A DNA stretch of 64,000 nt from an uncultured Eubacteriales bacterium (GCA_900546695.1 URDX01000006.1:1-64000); one strand, 5' to 3'; shown: positions 51,208 through 60,682, numbered from the stretch's first letter. A program made the numbers and translations. Notes: generated from the sequence alone by a model not told the origin.

Positions 51208-53289
51208 CTATTTTTTCGGATATCTGCCGCGCTCGCGGCGCTTTCCATACGGGCGCGGCGTACCGCCGTCCTTTGCGTCGGAGCCGCCCGCCACGGGCGT
51301 TTCCTTCTGAATAGAAGCTATCTTGTCACGCAGGTATGCCGCACGCTCGAAATCAAGCGCCGCAGCGGCGGTCTTCATCTCGGATGTAAGCTCCTCGATA
51401 AGCGCCTCGCGCTCCTCGGGGGTCAGCGCTGCAGCGGCTGCCTCCGCACCCGTTATGCGGCGCGGCGAATGCTTTCCGCTGTCCTCTTTTCTGCCTATCT
51501 CGATGATGTCGCGCACCGCCTTGACTATCGTCTGCGGCGTGATGCCGTGCTCGGCGTTGTACGCCATCTGAATGCTGCGGCGGCGGTTTGTCTCGTCGAT
51601 AGCGCGCTGCATCGAGCCCGTCACCGTCTCGGCGTACATTATTACCTTGCCCTCCGCATTTCGCGCAGCTCTGCCGACCGTCTGTATAAGCGCGGTCTCG
51701 GAGCGCAGCAAGCCCTCCTTGTCCGCATCGAGTATCGCGACGAGCGACACCTCGGGGATGTCAAGCCCCTCTCGCAGCAGATTTATGCCTACAAGCACAT
51801 CGAACAGCCCGAGCCGCAGATCGCGGATTATCTCCATTCGCTCGATGGTCTCAACGTTGTGATGGATGTATTTTACCCGTATCAGATTCTGCGCAAAAAA
51901 CTCGGTAAGGTCCTCCGCCATCTTTGTTGTGAGCGTTGTGACGAGCACGCGCTCGCCGCGCTCCGCCCGCTGTCTTATCTCGCCCATAAGATCGTCTACC
52001 TGACCGTCTACGGGACGCACCTCTATCTCGGGATCGACAAGTCCCGTCGGTCGGATAAGCTGCTCCACCGTCTGCGACGAATGCTCGCGCTCATATACGG
52101 CGGGCGTTGCGCTGACAAACACCACCTGACCGAGCTTTTTCTCGAATTCCTCAAAGCTCAGCGGTCGGTTGTCGTATGCAGACGGCAGACGGAAGCCGAA
52201 TTCGACAAGATTCTCCTTGCGTCGGCGGTCTCCTCCGCCCATAGCGCGGACCTGCGGCAGCGTCACGTGCGACTCGTCTATAAACATCACAAAGTCACGC
52301 GGGAAATAGTCGAGCAGCGTCGACGGCGTAGAACCGGGCGCACGCCCCGCAAGCACGCGGGAATAGTTCTCAACGCCCGAGCAGTACCCAATCTCCTGCA
52401 TCATTTCGAGGTCGTACCGCGTACGCTCCTCTATGCGCTGCGCCTCTATCAGCTTGCCCTGCGAGCGGAAGAATTCCACCCGCTCTATCATCTCGTTTTC
52501 TATCTCGTCGAGCGCGCGCAGCCGCGTCTCCTCGGATACGGCGTAGTGCGTCGCGGGGTAGACGGCGGCGTATTTCAGCGAGCGGACGGTGTTGCCCGTC
52601 ACCGTGTCTATCTCGCTCACGCGGTCGATAACATCGTCAAAAAATTCAACGCGCACCGCGAGATTCTTACTGTTTGCGGGAAAGACCTCGACAACGTCGC
52701 CGCGCACGCGGAAACGATCACGGACGAGATTCATATCGTTGCGCTCGTAGGATATCGAGACCAGCCGCTCGATAAACTCGTCCCTGTCCATCATCATGCC
52801 GGGGCGCACGGCGAGCACGAGCTTTGAATACTCCTGCGGGTCACCGAGCGAATAGATGCACGAGACCGACGCGACTATGATAACATCCCGCCGCTCAAAG
52901 AGCGCGGATGTGGCGCTGTGTCTCAGTCGGTCTATCTCCTCGTTTATCAGCGCGTCCTTTTCTATATACTGATCCTTCCCCGGGATGTACGCCTCGGGCT
53001 GATAATAATCGTAGTATGAGACAAAATACTCCACCGCATTCTCGGGAAAGAACTCGCGGAACTCCGAGCAGAGCTGCGCTGCAAGCGTTTTGTTGTGGGC
53101 TAAAACGAGCGTCGGGCGATTGAGACGGGCAATGACATTCGCCATGGTAAAGGTCTTGCCCGAGCCCGTAACACCGAGCAGCGTCTGCGCGCGGTCGCCG
53201 TCCTCTATCCCGCGAACGAGCTTATCTATCGCCTGCGGCTGATCGCCCGTCGGCTGAAATTCGGAATGCAATATAAATTTATCAGGCAT
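51208..53289 (-). CDS. uvrB: Excinuclease ABC subunit B
   Basis: Helicase-like damage-verification subunit of nucleotide excision repair. Walker A is GVTGSGKTFT near residue 38. The beta-hairpin YYDYYQPEAYIP follows, then the DESHVTLPQ DEAD-box equivalent, the QTVGRAARN helicase motif VI, and a C-terminal UVR motif (MKTAAAALDFERAAYLRDKI) for UvrC binding. A basic glycine/arginine-rich tail of ~20 residues follows, giving 693 residues. gagggtgag precedes the start. Confidence 0.98.
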   Translation of the reverse strand: MPDKFILHSEFQPTGDQPQAIDKLVRGIEDGDRAQTLLGVTGSGKTFTMANVIARLNRPTLVLAHNKTLAAQLCSEFREFFPENAVEYFVSYYDYYQPEAYIPGKDQYIEKDALINEEIDRLRHSATSALFERRDVIIVASVSCIYSLGDPQEYSKLVLAVRPGMMMDRDEFIERLVSISYERNDMNLVRDRFRVRGDVVEVFPANSKNLAVRVEFFDDVIDRVSEIDTVTGNTVRSLKYAAVYPATHYAVSEETRLRALDEIENEMIERVEFFRSQGKLIEAQRIEERTRYDLEMMQEIGYCSGVENYSRVLAGRAPGSTPSTLLDYFPRDFVMFIDESHVTLPQVRAMGGGDRRRKENLVEFGFRLPSAYDNRPLSFEEFEKKLGQVVFVSATPAVYEREHSSQTVEQLIRPTGLVDPEIEVRPVDGQVDDLMGEIRQRAERGERVLVTTLTTKMAEDLTEFFAQNLIRVKYIHHNVETIERMEIIRDLRLGLFDVLVGINLLREGLDIPEVSLVAILDADKEGLLRSETALIQTVGRAARNAEGKVIMYAETVTGSMQRAIDETNRRRSIQMAYNAEHGITPQTIVKAVRDIIEIGRKEDSGKHSPRRITGAEAAAAALTPEEREALIEELTSEMKTAAAALDFERAAYLRDKIASIQKETPVAGGSDAKDGGTPRPYGKRRERGRYPKK

Positions 53290-53667
53290 ATTCTCACCCT
53301 CTCAATACGCTGCCGTAGGCAGAAAATGCGGCACAGCTCCGCCGCCGCGCGTCTCCGAAAGAAGCCCATGCGCCGACAAAGCCGTAATAGCTCTAACCTC
53401 TTCATTTTAGCACAAAAAGCGCAAAAAGTAAATACATCGGGACGTCGCAGCAGCGCCGCATCCGAAATATATTGTTCTCAAAAACGGGCGTGCCCGCCTT
53501 TTCATCCGAAGATTACCTCGCCAATGCCGCGCCGCAGTCATTTGCTTTTTCGAAGATTCCCACGGTACAGCGTGTCACCGACCGTCACGCCCCTTTTGAA
53601 AAGCCTTTTATCGTTTGACATCCGAAAAGCATGCCGCAAAATCACCGCACAGCACCCTGTCGTGCTG
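53290..53667. other. Non-coding gap upstream of uvrB
   Basis: About 380 bp between the uvrB start and the choloylglycine-hydrolase remnant. It should hold the uvrB promoter and, in a frame shifted from the remnant, short open stretches that I cannot assign to any gene. No repeat or RNA gene is seen. Confidence 0.5.
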
Positions 53668-53817
53668 TCAGTTCTGCATATATATCCGCCCGCCGTTCCG
53701 CAGCTCGAAGGCATAGCCGCGCGGCGTGATAACTGTTTTGTCCCCGTAAGAGCGCTCGTAATCAAGAGTTCTGCCGAAATAAAAGTCCTCGGTTTTGTAG
53801 GTCGCTGCCGTACACAT
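53668..53817 (-). pseudogene. N-terminal remnant of a choloylglycine hydrolase-like gene
   Basis: A 49-residue reading frame starts MCTAATYKTEDFYFGRTLDY and continues to RGYAFELRNGGRIYMQN-stop. That is the N-terminus of the choloylglycine hydrolase / penicillin V acylase family, with Cys2 as the would-be nucleophile and the FGRTLDY block. Family members have ~320 residues, so more than 80% is missing, and I find no continuation in any frame downstream. It retains a strong ggaggag ribosome site, suggesting a recent truncation. It lies between uvrB and the ABC permease, all on the minus strand. Confidence 0.75.
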
Positions 53818-53882
53818 AATTCTACTCCTCCATCGATCTTGATAATATTAAAGCGGGCACACGAAAGCCCGAAAGAAAGCCG

Positions 53883-53906
53883 AGAGCCGCCCGAAAGGAC
53901 GGCTCT
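53883..53906 (-). terminator. Hairpin terminator of the ABC permease gene
   Basis: agagccg (53883-53889) pairs with cggctct (53900-53906). On the minus strand it is followed by a T/C-rich tract. Confidence 0.55.
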
Positions 53907-53969
53907 GTAAAATATCGAGTCAGCGCACCGCCCGCATATCCCGCACGGAATCTGTGTCAACGCGCTGTA

Positions 53970-55565
53970 TCACAGCTCGGAGAATATGACTGCGCCGCGG
54001 CGGTCGAGCCAGCGATTGCACAGATATACCCCGACGCCGAAGATAACGACGAACACGGCGAGGTAGATGCGCGCGTCGACAAAGAGCGAAAGGAAGAAAT
54101 ATCCCCCCGCGAAGAGCAGCGCGAGCAGCCATCCGCCGAACAGCACGACCATTATACTGCTGCTCTGCTTAATCGGAACGGTCTCGTTTACCCATGTAAG
54201 ATTCGGCTTTTTCAGGTTTACGGCAAGCCCCGCTGCGCAACCGAGCAGCATAAACACAAGCGCGCAGAGGCAGACGAGCACCGCGGTGATTACATCAAAG
54301 CCCAGCACTGCCGATGCAGCCGCGCTGCAGAGAATTATAAGCGGAGCGGAGAGCGCAATGTGCACACTTTGCTTTGCGCGCAGCACCGAGCGCGGCTCTA
54401 CAGGCAGCGATTGCAGCAGCCAGAGACTCCTTCCCTCAAGCGAGATTGAGGGTGCGGAGATATCGTTCATCGAGCCGATGAGACAGAGCACCGCTGCGAT
54501 AATGACGGGCAGCATCCTGTCTATCACGGGCAGCTGCTCCGCGAGCGGTACAATGGCCTCGACTATCACATCCCGTTTAATCAGCACAAAAACGGCTGCG
54601 GCAAGCATGAACACAAGCCCGAGACCGCAGTTAAGCATGTACGTAGGGCTTGACAGAAAGCGCGAAAACTCCTTGCGGCAGAGCGCGGAAAATGTGCTCC
54701 CCTGCTTTGCCCTGCCCGCCTTGTAGACTGCTTTTTTTCTGCCGTCGCTCTTTATCGCTATGCGGCGGAAGGAGAGCGAGATTATCAAACAGATAACGGC
54801 GGCTGAGCCGAGCGATATGAGCGTAAACAGCAGCATAGGTACAGCCTCACCGACAGCCGCGCGCCCGAACAGATACAGCGGCACGGCATAGCTGCGCATC
54901 GCGGCTGCGACCGACTCGCTGTTTGCTATAACAGACTCCATGATGCTGCTCATCTGCGAGCACAGATAATAGTATCCGCCGAGCAGCACGAGCGAGATAA
55001 TAACGGTTATTATGCTCTTATTCTTGAGATGCGATGAGATAACGGCGACGACAAAGCCGAGCACACAGGTCAGCGCGAGAATAAGAAAGCCGAGCAGCGG
55101 GATAAGCAGTATCGAGAATATTACCGACAGCACCGACGGCGAGCCGAAAATAAGCCACACCGCGACGGCGGGTACAATGACAAGCGCCTCGTACAGCAGA
55201 CCCATCGCATAAACGCTGACAAGGCGGGATGCGATGATAAATATCGGCGGTATCGGCATAGCGAGCAGCGACTCGTTATCCCGCGCAAGATACAGGCTCG
55301 AGTAGGTATTGAACACACTGCCGAAAACGCCGAGCGCAACCGCAAGCACCGACACAAGACAGAAATAAAGCGACTCAAGACCGACCTCACCGAGCGCGAA
55401 GAACAGTCCCATGCTCATAAAGAAGAACATGACCGCAAGGAGGAAGAACAGCACCGAGAAAAGCGCTATCGTTGCGCCTGAGCTGCGCGGCTTCTTGCCG
55501 TTTTTCGTTTTGCGGTTCTTCGACCATATCTCGGCGAGCTGTTTTTTTACAAGTGCCCAAAACAT
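53970..55565 (-). CDS. ABC-2-type transporter permease
   Basis: A 531-residue integral membrane protein with about ten to twelve hydrophobic segments, partner of the ATPase encoded just upstream. The N-terminus (MFWALVKKQLAEIW) is cytoplasmic and basic. Membrane clusters lie near residues 32-80, 110-215, 240-275, 300-345, 360-455 and 470-515. The mid-protein loop (SDGRKKAVYKAGRAK) is basic. It resembles large exporter permeases of the EcsB/YhaP/ABC-2 kind; the exported substrate is unknown. ggaggg precedes the start, and the ATPase stop lies 3 nt upstream of its ATG. Confidence 0.85.
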   Translation of the reverse strand: MFWALVKKQLAEIWSKNRKTKNGKKPRSSGATIALFSVLFFLLAVMFFFMSMGLFFALGEVGLESLYFCLVSVLAVALGVFGSVFNTYSSLYLARDNESLLAMPIPPIFIIASRLVSVYAMGLLYEALVIVPAVAVWLIFGSPSVLSVIFSILLIPLLGFLILALTCVLGFVVAVISSHLKNKSIITVIISLVLLGGYYYLCSQMSSIMESVIANSESVAAAMRSYAVPLYLFGRAAVGEAVPMLLFTLISLGSAAVICLIISLSFRRIAIKSDGRKKAVYKAGRAKQGSTFSALCRKEFSRFLSSPTYMLNCGLGLVFMLAAAVFVLIKRDVIVEAIVPLAEQLPVIDRMLPVIIAAVLCLIGSMNDISAPSISLEGRSLWLLQSLPVEPRSVLRAKQSVHIALSAPLIILCSAAASAVLGFDVITAVLVCLCALVFMLLGCAAGLAVNLKKPNLTWVNETVPIKQSSSIMVVLFGGWLLALLFAGGYFFLSLFVDARIYLAVFVVIFGVGVYLCNRWLDRRGAVIFSEL

Positions 55566-55567
55566 TA

Positions 55568-56272
55568 TCAGCCCTCCAGCTCGAGAAAGACCGTCTCGAG
55601 GCTTTCGTCACCCTTGACCTCAGCCATCGTGCCGCAGCGCACAAGCCTGCCGTGACGTATGATAGCGACCTTATCGCAGAGCTTTTCAGCCACCTCGAGC
55701 ACGTGCGTCGAGAAGAATATCGCGCCGCCGCGGTTGCAGATGTCGCGCATATAGCCCTTGAGCAGATGCGCCGCCTTCGGATCGAGCCCGACAAACGGTT
55801 CGTCCATTATAACGAGACGGGGCTCATGAATGAGCGCGGATATTATTGCGAGCTTCTGCTTCATGCCGTGCGAATATGCCGATATCGGCTGACCGAGATC
55901 ACCCTCGAGCTCGAACTCGGAAGCATACTTATGTATACGCGCCTCGCGCTCCGCTGCGGGAATGCCGAAAATATCGGATATGAACGCAAGATATTTCGCT
56001 CCCGTCATAAACTCATAGATATCGGGATTATCGGGAATATAGGCTATCTTCTTTTTCGTCGCGACGGGCGAGGTCTTTATGTTCTCACCGTCGATAAATA
56101 TCTCGCCGCCGTCATATGAAAGTATACCGCAGACGCTCTTGAGCGTCGTTGTTTTGCCTGCGCCGTTATGACCGATAAAGCCGTATATCTCACCGGGTGC
56201 GATATGCAACGAAAGATCGTCCACCGCGCGCGTGTCTCCGTAGGTCTTTGTAAGATGCTCTATTCTAAGCAT
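55568..56272 (-). CDS. ABC transporter ATP-binding protein
   Basis: A 234-residue ATPase that would energise the adjacent permease. Walker A GHNGAGKTTT (residues ~37-46), Q-loop IPDNPD, signature YSHGMKQKLAI (a variant of LSGGQ, as in EcsA-type proteins), Walker B RLVIMDEPFVGLD and H-loop ATHV-like STHVLEV. The ATG at 56272 with aaggcgg is preferred over 56314. Order is xpt, ATPase, permease on the minus strand; only 49 nt separate it from xpt. Confidence 0.94.
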   Translation of the reverse strand: MLRIEHLTKTYGDTRAVDDLSLHIAPGEIYGFIGHNGAGKTTTLKSVCGILSYDGGEIFIDGENIKTSPVATKKKIAYIPDNPDIYEFMTGAKYLAFISDIFGIPAAEREARIHKYASEFELEGDLGQPISAYSHGMKQKLAIISALIHEPRLVIMDEPFVGLDPKAAHLLKGYMRDICNRGGAIFFSTHVLEVAEKLCDKVAIIRHGRLVRCGTMAEVKGDESLETVFLELEG

Positions 56273-56320
56273 TTTTCCGCCTTCCTCGGGTCTCCCCGAC
56301 GTTGATACGATCATGCCGTA

Positions 56321-56896
56321 TCAGTCTCTGAAAACTATCTCTCCGTCGTCCGACATGCTCTCTATCATAGCCATCGATTCTATGCGCAGACCGCCCGCGC
56401 GGAGCTCGTCGCCGCCGCCCTGAAAGCACTTTTCAATCATTATTCCCGCGCCTACGACCTCAGCGCCCGCCTGCTCGGTTATGGAAAGCAGACCGCGCAG
56501 AGCCTCGCCGCGCGCGAGAAAATCGTCCACTATCAGAACGCGGTCGGAGGGGGTTATGTAGTTCTTATCGACGACTATCGTATATGTCTTACCGTGCGTG
56601 AAGGAAACGACCTGCGCTGTGTAGAGGTTATCCGAAAGGTTGCTCGTTTTGCTTTTTTTTGCAAACACGACGGGCACGCCGAACTGCACCGCCGCAAGAC
56701 TTGCCACCGCGATACCGGATGCCTCGATCGTCAGTATCTTTGTAACACCCGCATCAGCAAACAGCCTGTGCAGCTCTCTGCCGGCCTCGCTGAGCAGCCC
56801 GATATCTATCATGTGATTGAGAAAGCAGTCGACCTTGAGCACTCCGCCCGGATATACCTTTCCGTCGCGCTTGATTCTTTCCTTCATCAGTTCCAT
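56321..56896 (-). CDS. xpt: Xanthine phosphoribosyltransferase
   Basis: Purine salvage enzyme converting xanthine and PRPP to XMP. The 191 residues align with Bacillus Xpt throughout: VLKVDCFLNHMIDIGL, TKILTIEASGIAVAS, VPVVFAKKSKTSNLSDNLYTA and the PRPP loop RVLIVDDFLARGEAL. The ATG at 56896 gives the family start; MGHF at 56908 is an alternative. The usual purine riboswitch is absent: the gap to the upstream glycosyltransferase is only about 50 nt, so it is transcribed from further upstream. Confidence 0.95.
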   Translation of the reverse strand: MELMKERIKRDGKVYPGGVLKVDCFLNHMIDIGLLSEAGRELHRLFADAGVTKILTIEASGIAVASLAAVQFGVPVVFAKKSKTSNLSDNLYTAQVVSFTHGKTYTIVVDKNYITPSDRVLIVDDFLARGEALRGLLSITEQAGAEVVGAGIMIEKCFQGGGDELRAGGLRIESMAMIESMSDDGEIVFRD

Positions 56897-56947
56897 AAAA
56901 TGTCCCATCCTTCCGACGTATATGTTGTTTCGTAATTTTTTACGCGA

Positions 56948-57706
56948 TCACAGCTTTATCCTTGCCACCCTGCGCTTCATCTTAAAGAGATCGTGCGTCA
57001 TCTTAATGACATCGCGGCTCAGCTTTATCTTTGATTCGCGATGATTGATGACAGACACGGGTATCTCGCCTATCCTTTTGCCGAGTCTGCCCGCAAGCAG
57101 CAGCAGCTCAAAATCAAAGGCAAAGCCGTCGGTCTCGGCAAGCGAGAATATCCTCTCCGCCGTCGGCGCGCGAAACGCCTTGCAGCCGCACTGCGAATCG
57201 GAGAGCTTGAAGCCGCCGACGATGCACAGCAGTCGGATATACGCCTTTGACGCGATGCGTCGGATGAACGTGTAGCTCTCGTAGCCGTCGCCGCTGAGAT
57301 TGCGCGAGCCGATGAATATATCGGTATCGTCATGCTGCGCAAATGCGCGTGCAAAGCGGTCGATGACCTCCGTTCCGTAGGCAAGATCCGCATCGGTAAA
57401 CATAATAACATGACCGCGCGAGCAGTCTCCGCGCGATGCCTCAAGCATTGCGGTACGCACGGCGCAGCCCTTGCCTCGATTATGCTCATAGCCGCATACC
57501 CGCACGCCGTCAAGCCCGAGCGAGCGCACGATGTCCGCGCTGCCGTCGGTGCTGCCGTCGTCCGATACGATAAGCTCCCAGCTGCCGTATGCCCCGCTCT
57601 CGCGGTATTTCTCAAGTGCGGCGGTCAGCGTTCTGACCGTATCTGCTATTATAGATGCCTCGTTGTACATCGGTATGCACAGCGTCAGTCTGTCTATACT
57701 CCTCAT
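56948..57706 (-). CDS. Family 2 glycosyltransferase (polyprenyl-phosphate type)
   Basis: A 252-residue GT-A fold enzyme resembling dolichyl- or undecaprenyl-phosphate glucosyl/mannosyltransferases. The N-terminal CIPMYNEASII, IVSDDGSTDGS, YEHNRGKGCAVRTAM and the metal-binding DADLAYG motif are intact, then SDSQCGCKAFRA near residue 175. No C-terminal membrane segments are present, so it would act at the cytoplasmic face on a lipid-phosphate acceptor. It starts at the ATG 57706, behind its own promoter (57823-57851), and probably co-transcribes xpt and the ABC genes. Confidence 0.88.
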   Translation of the reverse strand: MRSIDRLTLCIPMYNEASIIADTVRTLTAALEKYRESGAYGSWELIVSDDGSTDGSADIVRSLGLDGVRVCGYEHNRGKGCAVRTAMLEASRGDCSRGHVIMFTDADLAYGTEVIDRFARAFAQHDDTDIFIGSRNLSGDGYESYTFIRRIASKAYIRLLCIVGGFKLSDSQCGCKAFRAPTAERIFSLAETDGFAFDFELLLLAGRLGKRIGEIPVSVINHRESKIKLSRDVIKMTHDLFKMKRRVARIKL

Positions 57707-57822
57707 ATCCTGCCTTTTCCCGCCGCTAAGCCGCAGCGCCGTCCGAATATATGCATGAGCCGCGCGGGCGGACATACACACAGTAAATTATTTCCCGACC
57801 GGGTAAAATAATACCTCACTAT

Positions 57823-57851
57823 ATGATATCACTAAAACAGCAAAAAATCAA
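57823..57851 (-). promoter_or_regulatory. Sigma-A promoter for the glycosyltransferase-xpt-ABC operon
   Basis: On the minus strand: TTGATT (complement of 57846-57851), 17-nt spacer, TATCAT (complement of 57823-57828). Confidence 0.65.
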
Positions 57852-57928
57852 CAATTATATGTAAGGATTGCGTAAGTTTTGCACCGCGGTTTCCATCTGT
57901 GAGACCGAAAACCGTATCCGAATAAATG

Positions 57929-57972
57929 CGAAAACCGCCCCTGCCGCAGCGTACACAGCGGAGACGGTTTTC
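57929..57972 (-). terminator. Possible terminator of the zinc-efflux operon
   Basis: gaaaaccg and cggttttc arms enclose ~27 nt with some internal pairing. It lies between the ArsR gene end and the glycosyltransferase promoter. The U-tract is weak. Confidence 0.4.
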
Positions 57973-58028
57973 ATATGGATTAAATTCAGCTGCATTTCGG
58001 CATGCGTTTCGGTATTTTATCGGCAGCG

Positions 58029-58343
58029 TCACCTCTCCGTCAGATGCTCAAGGCCCTGACTGAGCACCGTGCGCACATGTCCGTCGGCGAGCGAATAGAA
58101 TATCGACTTTCCATCGCGGCGGCTGCCTATCAGCTTATTGCGGCGCAGTATCGCAAGCTGATGCGAAACGGCGGATGAAGTCATCTCAAGCATTGCGGCG
58201 AGCTCGCCGACACACAGCTCACCGCCTATCAGCGCGTAAAGAATGCGTATGCGCGTCGAATCGCCGAAAACCTTGAACAGGTCGGCAAGGTCGCACAGCT
58301 GCTCTGCGCTCGGCGCGGGCATATCCGTTTTATGTTCACACAT
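58029..58343 (-). CDS. ArsR/SmtB family metal-sensing repressor
   Basis: A 104-residue winged-helix repressor. The recognition part is MLEMTSSAVSHQLAILRRNKLI. The last helix carries DGHVRTVLSQGLEHLTE. Spacing Asp-x-His...His-x-x-Glu matches the alpha-5 zinc site of SmtB (D104, H106, H117, E120), so zinc/cobalt sensing is predicted. One cysteine is kept in the ELCVGEL helix, fewer than in CadC. It is the last gene of its own regulon; the ATG at 58343 is 8 nt after the ATPase stop. It would bind the inverted repeat at 60683-60706. Confidence 0.93.
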   Translation of the reverse strand: MCEHKTDMPAPSAEQLCDLADLFKVFGDSTRIRILYALIGGELCVGELAAMLEMTSSAVSHQLAILRRNKLIGSRRDGKSIFYSLADGHVRTVLSQGLEHLTER

Positions 58344-58351
58344 GGCGCGCC

Positions 58352-60319
58352 TCAATTCTTTCCGCCCTGTGCAGCCGATGCAGCATCAGATGTCGGCACG
58401 GCACCCGACACACCGTCGGTCGCGGCAGCGGCGTGCTTATCGGCATGCCGCCCCTCATGCAGCGCGCGTATGGCGTTAAGCACGGCGATGACCATAACTC
58501 CGACATCGGCAAACACGGCGAGCCACATATCCGCGTATCCCGCAGCGCCGAGCACGAGGCAGATAAGCTTGACAACGATAGCAAAGATGATGTTCTCATA
58601 AACGATGCGCATGCACTTGCGGGCGATACGTACCGCCTTTGCGATACCGCGTGGGCTGTCGTTCATGATAACGATGTCGGCAGCCTCGATAGCGGCATCC
58701 GAGCCGAGCGCGCCCATAGCGATACCGACATCCGCACGGGCAAGCACAGGCGCGTCGTTGATACCGTCGCCGACGAAGGCGACAGCACCGTTCTTACCGA
58801 GCATATCCTCGACAACTCCGACCTTATCGGCGGGCATGAGCGAGCCGATCGTTCTGCCGATACCGAGCTCCGCGCCGACCTTCTTTGCGGTCTCGTCGCG
58901 GTCGCCCGACAGCATTACCGTATCGGTAATGCCGAGTGCGTGAAGGTCTGCGATAGCCTCCTTAGCATCGGGCTTGATAATGTCCTTGATGAGAATATGA
59001 CCCGCATATTCTCCCTCAAGCGCGACATGAACGACGGTGCCCGTGTGATGGCACTCAAGATATTCGATACCGAGCTCGCGCATCAGCTTATCGTTTCCGA
59101 CGGCAACTCTTGCGCCGTCAACCAAGGCTGTAATGCCCTTTCCGCCGAGCTCGGTAACGTCGGATATGCGGCTGTCATCCACCTTTTTGCCGTATGCCTT
59201 CTGCAGACTGCGGCTTATCGGGTGTCCCGAATAGCCCTCGGCAAGTGCCGCATACTCGATGAGCTGACCGCTCGGCAGCGGTGAATGGTGAACGCCCGCG
59301 ACCTCGAACACGCCCTTTGTCATCGTACCCGTTTTATCGAATGCAACGGTACGGACGCGCGAGAGCATCTCCATATAGCCCGAGCCCTTGACGAGTATGC
59401 CCGCCTTTCCCGCGCTGCCGATGCCCGCAAAGAAGGTGAGCGGGATACTGATAACAAGCGCGCAGGGGCAGCTGATTACAAGGAAGGTGAGCGCACGGTA
59501 TACCCAGCTGCTCCAATCGCCGCTCATGCCCATAATGAGACGAACAACGGGAGGAAGAACGGCAAGTGCAAGCGCACCGAAGCAGACGCAGGGGGTATAT
59601 ACGCGCGCAAAGCGCGAGATGAACGCCTCGGAGCGTGACTTTTTAGCGCCCGCATCCGCCGCAAGCTCAAGTATCTTGGACGCGGTGGACTCGGCAAACG
59701 GCTTATCGGTCTTTATCCTGAGCACGCCCGAAAGGTTGATGCAGCCCGAGAGAACACCGTCGCCCTCTCCGACGCGGCTCGGTACGCTCTCGCCCGTCAG
59801 CGCGACGGTATCGACCGTGCTTGCACCGCTGACTATCGTTCCGTCAATCGGTACGCGCTCGCCCGGGCGGACGGTTATGACCGTTCCCACCTCAACGGTC
59901 GACGGGTCGACCTGCACCTGCTCGCCGTTCTCGTCGTCTATCCATGCATAATCGGGGCGGATATCCATCAGCGCACTGATGCTCTTGCGGCTCTTGCCGA
60001 CGGCGTAGCTCTGGAACAGCTCGCCTATCTGATAGAACAGCATAACGGCTGCGCTCTCGGAATAATCGCCGATGGCTATCGCGCCGACGGTCGCGACCGC
60101 CATAAGAAAGTTCTCGTCAAACGGTCTGCCGTTGATTATTCCCTTGAATGCCTTTCTGAGAATGTCGCAGCCGATAACAAGGTACGGCACAAGATACATG
60201 CAGAGCGTCAGGGCGCCCGTCTCGGGCAGCACCGAAAACTCCGTCAGCAGCTTGAGCGCAACGAGCAGCACCGCCGTAATGATTATGCGTATAAGCATCT
60301 TTTTCTGTTTTTTATTCAT
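58352..60319 (-). CDS. P1B-type heavy-metal translocating ATPase (Zn/Cd/Pb exporter)
   Basis: A 655-residue efflux pump. It lacks the N-terminal HMA domain; that module is encoded as a separate small gene upstream. Features: membrane helices 1-4 (about 10-125), actuator TGES, SCPCALVISIP (metal-binding CPC), phosphorylation DKTGT, HP motif in YSGHPIS, GDGINDAPVLA, and a last membrane segment with the P1B-2-type Lys and Asp-x-Gly (FADVG). P1B-2 pumps transport Zn(II), Cd(II) and Pb(II). The C-terminus has an unusual His/Ala/Ser-rich tail of about 30 residues. Confidence 0.93.
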   Translation of the reverse strand: MNKKQKKMLIRIIITAVLLVALKLLTEFSVLPETGALTLCMYLVPYLVIGCDILRKAFKGIINGRPFDENFLMAVATVGAIAIGDYSESAAVMLFYQIGELFQSYAVGKSRKSISALMDIRPDYAWIDDENGEQVQVDPSTVEVGTVITVRPGERVPIDGTIVSGASTVDTVALTGESVPSRVGEGDGVLSGCINLSGVLRIKTDKPFAESTASKILELAADAGAKKSRSEAFISRFARVYTPCVCFGALALAVLPPVVRLIMGMSGDWSSWVYRALTFLVISCPCALVISIPLTFFAGIGSAGKAGILVKGSGYMEMLSRVRTVAFDKTGTMTKGVFEVAGVHHSPLPSGQLIEYAALAEGYSGHPISRSLQKAYGKKVDDSRISDVTELGGKGITALVDGARVAVGNDKLMRELGIEYLECHHTGTVVHVALEGEYAGHILIKDIIKPDAKEAIADLHALGITDTVMLSGDRDETAKKVGAELGIGRTIGSLMPADKVGVVEDMLGKNGAVAFVGDGINDAPVLARADVGIAMGALGSDAAIEAADIVIMNDSPRGIAKAVRIARKCMRIVYENIIFAIVVKLICLVLGAAGYADMWLAVFADVGVMVIAVLNAIRALHEGRHADKHAAAATDGVSGAVPTSDAASAAQGGKN

Positions 60320-60415
60320 CGTTTTCCCCTCACAGAATCCGTAATATAAGGGGAGGACAGCCGCGCATGTGCTGTCCCCCTATGCACCTCACGCCGAGGT
60401 ATGCGAGAGTCTGTC

Positions 60416-60634
60416 TTACAGCTCTATATCGCAGTCATCCTCGACCTTGCGGCAGTTACGCAGCACCTGCTTCATGACCTTGTGCTCATCCGCACCGTCC
60501 TCAAATTCCACCGTCATCTTCAGCAGCATGAAGCTAACGGAGGCATCCTTGACTCCGTCTGTTTTCTTTGCAGCCTCCTCCATGAGCAGTGCGCAGTTCG
60601 CGCAGTCAACCTCGATATTATAGGCTTTCTTCAT
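60416..60634 (-). CDS. Small HMA-domain metal-binding protein
   Basis: A 72-residue ferredoxin-fold metal chaperone with the CxxC site in VDCANCALLME. It corresponds to the missing N-terminal domain of the adjacent ATPase and probably hands over or senses the metal. The frame continues upstream without start support; the ATG at 60634 follows aaaggtg. It is first in the operon HMA-ATPase-ArsR, behind a perfect promoter with an operator. Confidence 0.88.
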   Translation of the reverse strand: MKKAYNIEVDCANCALLMEEAAKKTDGVKDASVSFMLLKMTVEFEDGADEHKVMKQVLRNCRKVEDDCDIEL

Positions 60635-60682
60635 CGTTTTATTCACCTTTCCCGACGGGCATATGCTTCGCCGCGCGTTCTT

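Noticed and set aside
50905..52827. 640-codon open frame on the plus strand opposite uvrA and uvrB
   Set aside because: Antisense to uvrB and the uvrA start, both unmistakable. Its sequence is arginine/leucine-rich noise.
53538..53960. 140-codon minus-strand frame over the choloylglycine hydrolase remnant
   Set aside because: It is in a different frame from the recognisable remnant, has no ribosome site and no family resemblance.
56897..56947. Purine riboswitch upstream of xpt
   Set aside because: Only about 50 nt separate xpt from the upstream gene, too short for the ~70-nt aptamer plus expression platform, and the conserved loop sequences are absent.
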